From Opitutus sp. (GTDB lineage: Bacteria > Verrucomicrobiota > Verrucomicrobiia > Opitutales > Opitutaceae), in NCBI GenBank assembly GCA_013821985.1, contig PNJQ01000040.1, forward strand, positions 1 through 33,725: a DNA stretch of 33,725 nt. The letters run 5' to 3'. The notes under the pieces were generated by a model. It worked only from the letters and a program-made list of their open reading frames with translations. It was not told where the DNA came from and made no database searches. Both the position numbers and the translations under genes were made by a program. Below, one piece after another: positions 23,199-31,797 of this stretch; position 1 is the stretch's first letter, and each line of letters starts with the position of its first letter.

Positions 23199-24650
23199 GT
23201 GAAGGCCGCGGTTACCACCGGGCGGACGAATTATTTCTGGACCGGCCTCGCGCTGTTTGCCGCCGCCGGGTGGCTCTGGATCAGCTGGTGTCGCGTGCCG
23301 GCCTCGAGTTGGAATGATTTGCGGCTCACCGCGGTCTTCATGGGCGCGCAGGGCGAACCCGTTTACACACTGCCCGGCGCGGGCGTGCTCACGACGTGGA
23401 TGTATGGACCCGTGCCGTTGTGGCTCTGGAGCCCGGCCGTCCTCGCGCGCGACGCCGTCAGCGCCGTGCTGGCCGCCGGAGCGATTAATCTCCTGCTCGC
23501 GCTCGCGGCCCTCGGGGCGACGTGCCTGCTTTGGCCGAGCGCGAACGCCCGACCCAGCGATCGCTGGCTCGCCTTGGCGCTCACCTGTCTCATTTGGCCG
23601 GAGCCGGCATTTCGCTTTCTTCAAGCGGACAACCTTCTCGTCGCGCTCGGACTCGCAGCCAATCTCGTGCTCGCGCTCACGCCGCCGTCCGCTCGCCGGC
23701 GCTGGCTGGCGGCGCTCGCGACCGCCGCCGCGCTCGGCTGCAAGCCGACCGCGCTGGCGCTGCTGCTCGCGCAACTGGTCTGGCTCTTCCGCGCGGAAGG
23801 CGCGCGCAGCGCGAGTTTCCATCTCGGACGCACGCTGCTCACGGGAGGAGCGCTCGCCGCGGCCGCAGTGGCCCAATTTGGCTGGAGGGAGCTTTGGTTC
23901 GGCGCCGTGACCGTTCCCGCGCGGTTGCCGTGGGCCGACGCGCCTTGGGTCCGCCTCGCCGACCTCGCCCCGCATCTCGCGGTGCAAGGAGGCGCCGCGC
24001 TTCTCGTGCTGCTCGCGTTCGGTCGCGCACTCCGGCGCGAGTCACGGGCGCTCGAACTGCCGATGATCGCATGGGGCGTGGCGCTGCCGTTTGGCCTCGC
24101 GGGCATTTTGACCACCGGCGGCACGACCAATAATTTGCACGGCTTTCAGTGGCTCCTGCCCGCGGTGCTCGTCGCCGCGCTGGGTCTCGCGCGCCAGCGG
24201 TGGACGCTCGCGCCAGCGTTCGCAGCGGGCATCGCGGCGGTCCTTTTGTCCGCGCGACTCGCCACGACCGATCACCTTCCACTGCGTCCGGCCACGGCGC
24301 GCCTGCACGCCGCCGACCAGATCGCGCGCGCCGCGCCCGACGCGACCTGGCTGCCGTGGGCTCCGCTGGTGGGCTACTTTGCCAGCGGCCGTTTCGATCA
24401 CACGGAGGACGGCATTTATGTGCGCTTCATCACCGGACACCCGGTGTCGTTCGCGCAGGCGCACGCGCATTTACCGCCGCACTTCACTGCGCTGGTGTTG
24501 CCAGGCGACGGGGCGGATTGGGGACTGGCGGCGAAACTCGCTCCGCCGCCGTTAACAATTGATGAAATTGGCGGCTGGCGGGTGCTGCGCTGGGAGAAAC
24601 CGGTGCCACTGCATAATCGCACTTCCGCTCCGCCGCCGGTTCACCCATAA
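23199..24650 (+). CDS. Multi-pass membrane protein, probable GT-C glycosyltransferase
   Basis: 483 aa from GTG 23199. About ten hydrophobic helices, starting at residues 12-30 (YFWTGLALFAAAGWLWISW). The first external loop has WNDLRLT and then an MYGPVPLWLW segment. The Asp after helix 1 and the aromatic-rich loop fit a GT-C glycosyltransferase that uses a polyprenyl-linked sugar, but I cannot name the family. A long helix-rich middle is followed by a soluble C-terminal part (about 385-483) with YFASGRFDHTEDGIYVRF and WRVLRWEKP. It sits 3 bases after the GT2 gene and 8 before the next GT2, so it is cotranscribed with them. Confidence 0.78.
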   Translation: MKAAVTTGRTNYFWTGLALFAAAGWLWISWCRVPASSWNDLRLTAVFMGAQGEPVYTLPGAGVLTTWMYGPVPLWLWSPAVLARDAVSAVLAAGAINLLLALAALGATCLLWPSANARPSDRWLALALTCLIWPEPAFRFLQADNLLVALGLAANLVLALTPPSARRRWLAALATAAALGCKPTALALLLAQLVWLFRAEGARSASFHLGRTLLTGGALAAAAVAQFGWRELWFGAVTVPARLPWADAPWVRLADLAPHLAVQGGAALLVLLAFGRALRRESRALELPMIAWGVALPFGLAGILTTGGTTNNLHGFQWLLPAVLVAALGLARQRWTLAPAFAAGIAAVLLSARLATTDHLPLRPATARLHAADQIARAAPDATWLPWAPLVGYFASGRFDHTEDGIYVRFITGHPVSFAQAHAHLPPHFTALVLPGDGADWGLAAKLAPPPLTIDEIGGWRVLRWEKPVPLHNRTSAPPPVHP

Positions 24651-24658
24651 AACCTGCC

Positions 24659-25603
24659 GTGCATCGCCCGCCCCACATCGCGATCGTCATCCCCGCGTTC
24701 AACGAGACGGCTGTGCTGCCGCAACTCTTCGCGCGGCTGGCGGCGGTGTTCGACGCCCAACCGGGGGTGACGTGGCGCGCGATCCTGATCGATGACGGCA
24801 GCCGCGACCACACAGCGGAACTGATCGAAGCGCAGTGTGCGCGCGACCCGCGCTTCCGCTTCGTGGCCCTCTCCCGCAATTTCGGATTTCAAAACGCGCT
24901 CGCCGCGGGCCTGGCGGAATGCCGGGAGGTCGATGCGGTCGTGACGATGGACGCCGACCTGCAGGATCCACCGGAGGTCATCCCGGAAATGGTCGCCGCT
25001 TGGAAAAACGGCGCCGAAGTCGTGCTCGCCGTGCGCCGCTCGCGCCAGGAAGGCGGTCTGCGGCGGATCGGGTTCGACGTGTTTCACCGCTGCTTCGGTG
25101 CGTTGGTCGATATCCCCGTTGAGCGCAACACCGGCACCTTCGGCCTGCTGGGACGTAATGCGCTGCAGGCGTTCAACGATCTGCCGGAAGTGCATCGCTT
25201 TTTCCCCGGCTTGCGTTCGTGGGTGGGATTCCCCCGCGCGGAGGTTTTCTACGATCGGCTCGAGCGCGCCGCCGGCACGCCGGCGCAAAATTTCCGCCGC
25301 CTTGTCCGCTACGCTCTCGACGGGGTGTTCAGTTTTTCGCGTCTGCCCCTGCGCATGCTGACTTACTCCGGGTTGTTCGTGGCGACGGTCGGCTTTTCCG
25401 TCGGGCTGTTCTTCATCGTCCGCCGGCTGCTCGGCGTGGAAATCGCGCAGACGGGATTCACGACGCTGGTCACACTCGTGCTGTTTCTCGGCGGCGTGCA
25501 ATTGATCGGCATCGGCGTGCTCGGCGAATACCTCGGCCGTGTTTACGACGAAGTGAAGCGGCGTCCGAACTACATCGTCAAACGGCGTGTCGGATTCGAT
25601 TAA
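24659..25603 (+). CDS. GtrB/DPM-type family 2 glycosyltransferase with two C-terminal helices
   Basis: 314 aa from GTG 24659. GT-A domain: IAIVIPAFNETAVLPQL, LIDDGSRDHT, LSRNFGFQNALAAGL, MDADLQDPPEVIPEM, RNTGTFGLLGRNAL. The C-terminus has two helices (LTYSGLFVATVGFSVGLFFIV and TLVTLVLFLGGVQLIGIGVLG), then EYLGRVYDEVKRRPNYIV, the signature of the bactoprenol glucosyltransferase/ArnC group. Members move a sugar from UDP-glucose or a similar donor to undecaprenyl phosphate on the inner face of the membrane. Its stop overlaps the next gene by 17 bases. With the GT2 at 22503 the operon has two different lipid-sugar synthases. Confidence 0.93.
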   Translation: MHRPPHIAIVIPAFNETAVLPQLFARLAAVFDAQPGVTWRAILIDDGSRDHTAELIEAQCARDPRFRFVALSRNFGFQNALAAGLAECREVDAVVTMDADLQDPPEVIPEMVAAWKNGAEVVLAVRRSRQEGGLRRIGFDVFHRCFGALVDIPVERNTGTFGLLGRNALQAFNDLPEVHRFFPGLRSWVGFPRAEVFYDRLERAAGTPAQNFRRLVRYALDGVFSFSRLPLRMLTYSGLFVATVGFSVGLFFIVRRLLGVEIAQTGFTTLVTLVLFLGGVQLIGIGVLGEYLGRVYDEVKRRPNYIVKRRVGFD

Positions 25604-27794
25604 GCAGTTCGTGCGCGGCGGCGTGGTGCTGGCGGCGCTGGTCGCATTGGCGTGGTGCGGTTACTGGCTGCATTTCACCCAATACATGGCTTACGACGAC
25701 GAGGGTTACGTCCTCTGGTCGTATCGAAACTACATCGCCCACGGATCGCTTTACGCGGACGTCTTCAGCCAATACGGCCCGTTCCCCTACGTGCTGTATC
25801 ACGTCGGCACGCTGCTCACGGGCGGAACGATGGACACCGTCGCCGTGCGCTGGCTCAACCTGGGTTACTGGCTCGTCTGCGCCGGCGTTGCAGGGCATTT
25901 TGTGCGCCGGCAGACCGGCAGCGCAGGCACGGGAGTCGCGGCGGCAACACTGACTTTTCTGAGCCTGATCGTGATGATCAGCGAACCGGGTCATCCCGGC
26001 GGCTTGCTCGCAGCAATTACCGCCGTGGGAACACTCGTAGCGGCAAATGCGGTCGAAACGAAGCGCCCTCGTCGGTTCGCGATCGCGACGGCGCTCACGG
26101 GCGTGGCGCTGCTGCTGAGCAAGATCAACGTCGGCGTGTTCTTCTGCATCGCCGCGGGTGCGTGGCTCGCGTTGCACACGAAGGCCGGAAGCGCCCGGCG
26201 CACGTTGTTCTGGCTGGTGGCGCTCGGCAGCGTAGGGACGCCGCTCGCCCTGATGCGCACGCTGCAACACGAGCAATGGGTGATGATTTTCGCCTTCGTC
26301 GTTGCGGCGGGCGCGCTGGCATTGCTCGCGCTGATTGCGCCGCATTGCCGCGAGGAAGCCTCGCCCAGCGATTGGCTCGCCGGGATCGCGACGGCCGGGA
26401 GTGTCGCGGCGCTGGTCGTCGCGGCGGTCTGGGCCCGAGGCACGCCGCTCGGAACGCTGTGGCAGGGTCTCGTCGTCGAGCCGCTGCGGCATCCGCTCGT
26501 CTATGTGCATCCACTTTCCTGGCCGGTAGCGGCGCCCTGGTTGGCGGCGGCGGGATTGGCCGCTGCCCTGTGGCACGCCCGGAAAGGCGATCGTCCGGCC
26601 TGGTGGACGCGGGCGATCGCCGGCCTGCGACTCGCCGCGCTGGCTTGGTTGGGCTGGATTTCGCTTCACGCGATCGATTTTTCACTGACTTCGTTTGGCC
26701 TGAGATTCGGCGCTCCGCTCATCTGGCTGATGGCCGTCCCGCTGCAATCCGGGCCGACGACCCCCGCCCAACGCGCGCGGCTCTGGGTCGCGTGGGTCGC
26801 AGTCTGGCAATTGCTGCAGGCTTATCCGGTCGCGGGCAGCCAAACGGCGTGGGGCGGCTTTCTGTGGTTTCCGGTCGCCCTGGTCGGCGGCTGGGAAGCG
26901 GTGCGGCACCTCGCGGCCGACGGAGTGCGACTCGCACGCTGCTGGCGTGGGGCCGCTGCGCTCAGTCTGGCGATTGTGGGGAGCGTCGCCTTCGGTCGCG
27001 CGTGGGCAGCGAGCTATGAGCGCTATCATTCGAGCCAGCCGCTCGGACTGCCGGGCGCGGAGAAACTGCGCCTGACCGACGACTACCGACTGAATCTGCG
27101 CATCCTCACGCGCAACGCCGCGCGGCATGGGAACACGCTGTTCAGTTACCCGGGCATGTTCAGCTTCAATGTCTGGTCCGGCCGGCCCTCGCCCACGCTC
27201 GCGAACGTCACGCATTGGTTCTCGCTGCTCGATGAGCGCCAGCAGCAGGCGATCATCGACCGGTTGGAAGCTGACCCGCGCGCGGTCGTGATCGTGCAGA
27301 GCTACCTCATCAACTTCCTCGTCGTCCGCGATCTCGCGCCGCGGGGTCGGCTGCATGATTATCTGCTGAAGAATTTCGCCGCGGCTTTTCGCCTCGATAC
27401 CTACGAATTCTGGGTGCGGCGCGGCCGCACGATCGCGGCCGATGGCACCGCGCGCTTCGTGCGCGATGCGGCCGGCGTGCATCTCGAGGTGATTCCCGAG
27501 CAGGCCGGCGACGTGGCGATTGTCGAGTTGCAGCCGATCTTCGGCGGCGGTCCTCCGCTCGCGCGCTTCGCCGTTTCGCCGCATCGTCCCTGGAACGCGC
27601 TGGCGCTCGCCGCGGACGGCACGGCGCGCGCCCCGGGTTGGAGCGCGACCGCCCCGGTGCGCACCGGCGATCATCTACGCCTGAGCATCCCGTTGCCCAC
27701 GCCGCTGCCGGTATTGCCGCGCTCGGATTACCTGCGCGTCGTGCTCTACGCTCGCGATGGCCGGGAGATCGAAACCCTGCGCTTCGCCCATTAA
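25587..27794 (+). CDS. Large membrane glycosyltransferase-like protein (GT-C fold)
   Basis: 735 aa from GTG 25587, overlapping the previous gene by 17 bases. The first helix is at about 10-28. The first outer loop has AYDDEGYVLWSYRNYIAHG, with an acidic DDE as in GT39/GT83-type enzymes, where such Asp/Glu are catalytic or bind metal. It continues with SQYGPFPYVLYH. Ten or more further helices run to about residue 470. A soluble C-terminal domain of about 260 residues follows (from SYERYHSSQPL), which would face the periplasm. It probably transfers a sugar from a polyprenyl carrier to an envelope acceptor. The TAA stop overlaps that of the methyltransferase on the other strand in TTAA (27791-27794). 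Exact acceptor and sugar unknown. Confidence 0.8.
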   Translation: MSDSIKQFVRGGVVLAALVALAWCGYWLHFTQYMAYDDEGYVLWSYRNYIAHGSLYADVFSQYGPFPYVLYHVGTLLTGGTMDTVAVRWLNLGYWLVCAGVAGHFVRRQTGSAGTGVAAATLTFLSLIVMISEPGHPGGLLAAITAVGTLVAANAVETKRPRRFAIATALTGVALLLSKINVGVFFCIAAGAWLALHTKAGSARRTLFWLVALGSVGTPLALMRTLQHEQWVMIFAFVVAAGALALLALIAPHCREEASPSDWLAGIATAGSVAALVVAAVWARGTPLGTLWQGLVVEPLRHPLVYVHPLSWPVAAPWLAAAGLAAALWHARKGDRPAWWTRAIAGLRLAALAWLGWISLHAIDFSLTSFGLRFGAPLIWLMAVPLQSGPTTPAQRARLWVAWVAVWQLLQAYPVAGSQTAWGGFLWFPVALVGGWEAVRHLAADGVRLARCWRGAAALSLAIVGSVAFGRAWAASYERYHSSQPLGLPGAEKLRLTDDYRLNLRILTRNAARHGNTLFSYPGMFSFNVWSGRPSPTLANVTHWFSLLDERQQQAIIDRLEADPRAVVIVQSYLINFLVVRDLAPRGRLHDYLLKNFAAAFRLDTYEFWVRRGRTIAADGTARFVRDAAGVHLEVIPEQAGDVAIVELQPIFGGGPPLARFAVSPHRPWNALALAADGTARAPGWSATAPVRTGDHLRLSIPLPTPLPVLPRSDYLRVVLYARDGREIETLRFAH

Positions 27795-28525
27795 CGCCGC
27801 CGCGCGACGAGCACGAGGCTGACGCCAAAGGGAAACGGCACCGGCCAGAAGGCCGGTCCGACAAACAGCGCGCGCAGCACGGAATTGGCGAAGGGACCGG
27901 GCAACTTATCCTCCGCCCGCTCGCCGCCGGCGCGCGCCGGAAACCATTTTCGCCAGCGCCGCAGCAGCCACACCGCCGGAAAGGCGAAGACGTTCGTGTA
28001 GTTGACGTGCACGAGTTCCCATTGGTCGGCGGGAAACAGCGCGCGCAACTGCGGAAGCGAGTAGCGCCGAAAATGATGCAGGCTCACGTCCCAGTCGCTC
28101 CACAACGCCATGCTCGCCGGCACCGTGACAACGGCGAGGCCGCCCGGCCGCAACAGCCGATGAAAACCGCTCACCACTGCCGCGTCGTCCGGCACGTGTT
28201 CGAGCACGTCGAGCGCGGTGACGTATTCCAGCGAGCCGTCGGGCAGCGGAACGCGGTCGCCCGCGAGACTGAGCACCTGCTCGGGGCGAAACAGCGCCCG
28301 CAAGTGCCGCAGCGCCTCCTCGTGGTCGTCGAGTGCGAGCACGCGGCAGTGCGCCTCCATTTCCTTCGCGAAACGGCCGGTGCCGGCGCCACAGTCCAAC
28401 AGCGTGTCGGCCTTCTCGGGCGGACGCGCGCGCTGGATCCAGCGGCGCACCAGCTCCCGTTTGCCAGCGTAATACCAATGCGTGCCTTCGACGCGCGCGA
28501 GGTTGTCGTATTCCGAAGCGTTCAC
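27791..28525 (-). CDS. Class I SAM-dependent methyltransferase
   Basis: 244 aa from GTG 28525. Methyltransf_11/25-type fold: TLLDCGAGTGRFAKEM (motif I), then VLALDDHEEAL (the acidic residue that binds SAM ribose), ALDVLEHVPDDAAV (motif after strand 4) and LLRPGGLAVVTVPA. The start EYDNLARVEGTHWYYAGKRELVRRWI is typical of methyltransferases that sit with glycosyltransferase genes. It may methylate a sugar or a polyprenyl-linked intermediate, but the substrate is not visible. The C-terminal 60 residues have hydrophobic stretches (FAFPAVWLLRRW, FVGPAFWPVPFPFGVSLVLVA) and may touch the membrane. The open frame reaches back to 28867, inside the divergent gene, so the GTG is chosen. It is divergent from 28574 with 48 bases between. 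Confidence 0.85.
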   Translation of the reverse strand: MNASEYDNLARVEGTHWYYAGKRELVRRWIQRARPPEKADTLLDCGAGTGRFAKEMEAHCRVLALDDHEEALRHLRALFRPEQVLSLAGDRVPLPDGSLEYVTALDVLEHVPDDAAVVSGFHRLLRPGGLAVVTVPASMALWSDWDVSLHHFRRYSLPQLRALFPADQWELVHVNYTNVFAFPAVWLLRRWRKWFPARAGGERAEDKLPGPFANSVLRALFVGPAFWPVPFPFGVSLVLVARRR

Positions 28526-28573
28526 CGGCGCACAGGTTGACGAATCCGTCTGCGACTCCAAGCTCCGAGCTGC

Positions 28574-30586
28574 GTGTCGCGCCGCTTCACTCGTTTTTTC
28601 ACCGGACTGATCCTCGCCGCATTCGCGGTCATGGCGGTGAGCACGTCGTCGCGTGTCGGCGTGACGTTCGACGAGCCGGCGCACCTCGTCGGCGGGCGCG
28701 CCTACTGGGATGCGGGCGACTATCGGTTTCACGCGGAGAACGGCATGTTCCCCCAACGCTGGGCCGCGCTGCCCGCGGAGGCGACGCAGATGAAGTTCAC
28801 CCGCGAGCCGGCCGCGGCGTGGCAGCGCGGTGACGTTTGGGGAGTGGCACGCAATTATCTTTTCCATGCGGGCAACGATCCCGACGCCGTGTTGCGGTCA
28901 GCGCGCGTGATGATCGTGCTGCTCGGTGTCGCGCTGCTGTTATTGCTCGGTCGCTGGGCGGCGTCGCTGTGGGGCGAACGGGGTGCGCTGCTGACCTTGG
29001 GACTCGCGGCGTTTTGTCCTCACCTGCTTGCCCACGGCACCCTGGTGACGTCGGATCTCGCCGCGACCCTCGGCTTCACCGCGGCACTGGCGGCGTGGTG
29101 GCGGATGTTGCACGCGGTGACGCCGGCGCGCGTCGCGGCGGCAGGGCTGGCGACCGCGCTGCTGGCGTTGTCGAAATTTTCCGCCGTGCTGCTCGCCCCG
29201 GTGGTCGTGCTGTTGCTCGCGCTCCGGCTGGTGCGGCGGACGGCGCTGCCGGTCAAGTTCGGCCGACGCCGACAGCTGCCCGTGGGCGGACGCCGCATCG
29301 CCCCTCTCGGTCTGGCGACGTTAGCAGCAGCGGGGATCGCCTGGCTCGGCGTGTGGGCTGGCTACGGATTTCGCTATTCAGCGGATCCGACCGACCGCAC
29401 CGCGCAGTTTGCTCAGCCGTGGGCGGAAGTGCTGATTGAACAACCGCGGCTGGCAGGTTCGACGATGGCGGACGGTTCGCTGCCGGCGGACGCGGTGGAG
29501 TTGCGGCCCGGAATTGTGCAAAAATTCGTGCGTTGGGCGCGCGGGCACGAATTGCTGCCGGAAGCGTATCTTTATGGGCTCGCATTCACTGACCGTTTCT
29601 CGCGTCACCGGCTGGCGTATTTCGCCGGGGAATATCGCGAGCGCGGCTGGCGGGAGTTTTTTCCCGCGGCGTTCGCGCTGAAGACCACGTTGCCGGCTCT
29701 CGCGCTGGCCGCGCTTGGCTTGCTCGCGGTGGGGCGGCACCCCCGCCGCGCGCGCCTGCTCTATCGTGTTTCGCCTTTGCTCGTCTTTGCGGGCGTTTAC
29801 GGAGCATTCGCGCTCACGACCAATCTCAACATCGGCCATCGCCACCTGCTGCCGCTCTATCCGGCGCTCTACCTGCTGGCGGGCGCCGCCGTCCATTTCT
29901 CCCGACGCCGCATGGCCGCCGTGTTGATCGCGGTGCTCGCGCTCTGGCACGCTGCGGAGTCGTGGCGCGTGCGTCCGCACTACCTGACCTATTTCAATCA
30001 GCTCGCCGGCGGACCCACCGGTGGACACCGCTATTTTGTCGATAGCTCGCTCGACTGGGGCCAGGGCTTGCCGGATTTGCGCGACTGGCTCGCCGCGAAC
30101 GCTCGCGGCGAGCGCGTGTATCTTTCCTATTTCGGCTCGGACGATCCCGCACGGCTGGGGATCAACGCCACCCGCCTCGGTGACCACTATTTCGACTATT
30201 CTCCCCAGCGGCTCGTGCTTCCGCCACTGGAGAACGGCGTGTATTGCATCAGCGCCACCATGCTGCATCGCGTTTACACGCAGGTGCGAGGACCGTGGTC
30301 GGATTCCTATGAAAACGAATACCGCCGGCTCGTCGCCTGGAGATCCGCCGCGGAAGCGCAGCCGCCCGGGGCGCGGCGCAACGCCGATGGCCGGCCGCTG
30401 GATGCCGCCGGCTGGCGCAGTGAACTGACGCGATTGGAACAACTGCGATTCGGACGGCTGTGCCGACATCTCGCGCAGCAGGCGCCCGACGCGACCGTCG
30501 CGAATATATTTTTTGTTTACCGGCTCGACGCCACCGAACTTCAGCGGGCGCTCGAAGTCACCGGCGACGCGCTCCCGGCGCCCTGA
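28574..30586 (+). CDS. Dolichyl-phosphate-mannose protein mannosyltransferase-like (GT39-type) membrane enzyme
   Basis: 670 aa from GTG 28574. The first helix is at about residues 8-24. The first outer loop has VGVTFDEPAHLVGGRAYWDAGDY, with the Asp-Glu pair typical of PMT/GT39 and ArnT enzymes. Helices follow through residue 470 or so, including PHLLAHGTLVTSDLAATLGFTAAL and NLNIGHRHLLPLYPALYLLAG, the latter a recurrent PMT-like pattern. The C-terminal 200 residues are soluble: YFNQLAGGPTGGHRYFVDSSLDWGQGLPDL is characteristic of a bacterial subgroup of these proteins. It probably adds a lipid-linked sugar to a protein or glycan outside the cytoplasm. The last 46 bases overlap the 3' end of the GT87 gene on the opposite strand. 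Confidence 0.86.
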   Translation: MSRRFTRFFTGLILAAFAVMAVSTSSRVGVTFDEPAHLVGGRAYWDAGDYRFHAENGMFPQRWAALPAEATQMKFTREPAAAWQRGDVWGVARNYLFHAGNDPDAVLRSARVMIVLLGVALLLLLGRWAASLWGERGALLTLGLAAFCPHLLAHGTLVTSDLAATLGFTAALAAWWRMLHAVTPARVAAAGLATALLALSKFSAVLLAPVVVLLLALRLVRRTALPVKFGRRRQLPVGGRRIAPLGLATLAAAGIAWLGVWAGYGFRYSADPTDRTAQFAQPWAEVLIEQPRLAGSTMADGSLPADAVELRPGIVQKFVRWARGHELLPEAYLYGLAFTDRFSRHRLAYFAGEYRERGWREFFPAAFALKTTLPALALAALGLLAVGRHPRRARLLYRVSPLLVFAGVYGAFALTTNLNIGHRHLLPLYPALYLLAGAAVHFSRRRMAAVLIAVLALWHAAESWRVRPHYLTYFNQLAGGPTGGHRYFVDSSLDWGQGLPDLRDWLAANARGERVYLSYFGSDDPARLGINATRLGDHYFDYSPQRLVLPPLENGVYCISATMLHRVYTQVRGPWSDSYENEYRRLVAWRSAAEAQPPGARRNADGRPLDAAGWRSELTRLEQLRFGRLCRHLAQQAPDATVANIFFVYRLDATELQRALEVTGDALPAP

Positions 30587-31797
30587 CGGTCGGAGCGCCA
30601 GCGGCGCCACATGACCACGACCGCCGCCGCCACCACGACGACAGTCACGAGCAGCCAAACCGCCTGCTCCACGCCGGCCATGAAAACAATCAGGTGCAAC
30701 GCCCAGCTTTCCTGTGGATGGGACTCGGTGTAGTTCGCGAGCCAAAACTTCGGCGCCGCCCACCAGCAGATCGCAACGACAATCCAGAGGATGCGCCCAC
30801 CCAGCTGCGGAGCGCCGCAGCGCAGCCAAGCCGGAAAAACCAGCAGCAGCAACACGACCCGATAAGGGAAGCTCGGCACGAGGAGGAAGCACGCGGTCCA
30901 CGCCGCGCCGCCCGCCAGCATGAGCGAAGCCCGCCAACCGTCCGCCGGCATGAGCGAGATGACGTCGGCGCGTTGGCGCCACAGTGCGGCGCCGCCCGCC
31001 AGCAACACCGGCAACCAGCCCGCCAGCAGCCAACCGCGTTCCGCGGGCAGGTAACTCCACGTCACCTGTGTCACCGGCAAGCCATAGGCGAAAACCGTGA
31101 TCGGCTGAGGCGTGAGCGCGAGCGCGCGGGAAATGTCGTGCCGCCAAAGCCACCAAAACGCCGCAAAGACAAGCAGCCCCCCTCCGATCAGCGCCACGCG
31201 GCGACCGAGCGCTTCCGGCCGCACGAGCACCGCGACCAAACATACGAGGGGATAAAACTTGAGCGCCGCCGCGAAGAGGATGATCCCGGCTCCGGCCAGC
31301 GCCGCACCGCGTTCACGGACAGAAACCAGCGCCGCAGCCGCAGCGACCAACAAGAAGATCACGAGGTCGTTATTGCCCCGCTCCAGCCCGAGCACGACCG
31401 GCGGCGACAACAGAAACAGGACGGCTCGCGCCACTGCGCCGCGATTGGTTGGAGCCAGCAATCCGGCCGACACCCCGATGAAAATCACCGCGAGACAACC
31501 GCCGAGCCACCACGCATCCGTCATGCCCCAGCCCAACCCGCCCGTCAGCAGCCACGCCGGACCGTAAACGTGGGGACGCCCGTAGGGATCGAGCGAAACA
31601 TCGCCGTAAACATCGCCACCGGCCGCATGCAGTTCCCCGGCCGCCAGCACCGCCACGAGATCCGTGTAGTAAGGGCGCATGTGCAGCACGCCCCAGATGC
31701 CCCACAAGCGGCCATTGAGCAGCAAGCCGCTAAACACCGTGGCGACCAACGCGGCCGTCAGCACCGTCCAACGCCAGCGCTGCCACCACGCTTGCAT
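30541..31797 (-). CDS. GT87-family membrane glycosyltransferase (DUF2029)
   Basis: 418 aa from ATG 31797. GT87 members are polyprenol-phosphate-mannose-dependent alpha-mannosyltransferases with many helices; about ten are seen here. Helix 1 is at about 10-27 (WTVLTAALVATVFSGLLL). A loop follows with YYTDLVAVLAAGELHAAGGDVYGD. The motif LGLERGNNDLVIFLLVAAAAAL is the characteristic helix-loop of this family, followed by ALKFYPLVCLVAVLV. The tail is a last helix (VWLLVTVVVVAAAVVVMW) plus a basic end. The start overlaps the stop of the fused methyltransferase-glycosyltransferase by one base (TGATG), so the two are coupled. The open frame reaches to 33102 through that gene and is rejected. Confidence 0.85.
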   Translation of the reverse strand: MQAWWQRWRWTVLTAALVATVFSGLLLNGRLWGIWGVLHMRPYYTDLVAVLAAGELHAAGGDVYGDVSLDPYGRPHVYGPAWLLTGGLGWGMTDAWWLGGCLAVIFIGVSAGLLAPTNRGAVARAVLFLLSPPVVLGLERGNNDLVIFLLVAAAAALVSVRERGAALAGAGIILFAAALKFYPLVCLVAVLVRPEALGRRVALIGGGLLVFAAFWWLWRHDISRALALTPQPITVFAYGLPVTQVTWSYLPAERGWLLAGWLPVLLAGGAALWRQRADVISLMPADGWRASLMLAGGAAWTACFLLVPSFPYRVVLLLLVFPAWLRCGAPQLGGRILWIVVAICWWAAPKFWLANYTESHPQESWALHLIVFMAGVEQAVWLLVTVVVVAAAVVVMWRRWRSDRQGAGSASPVTSSAR

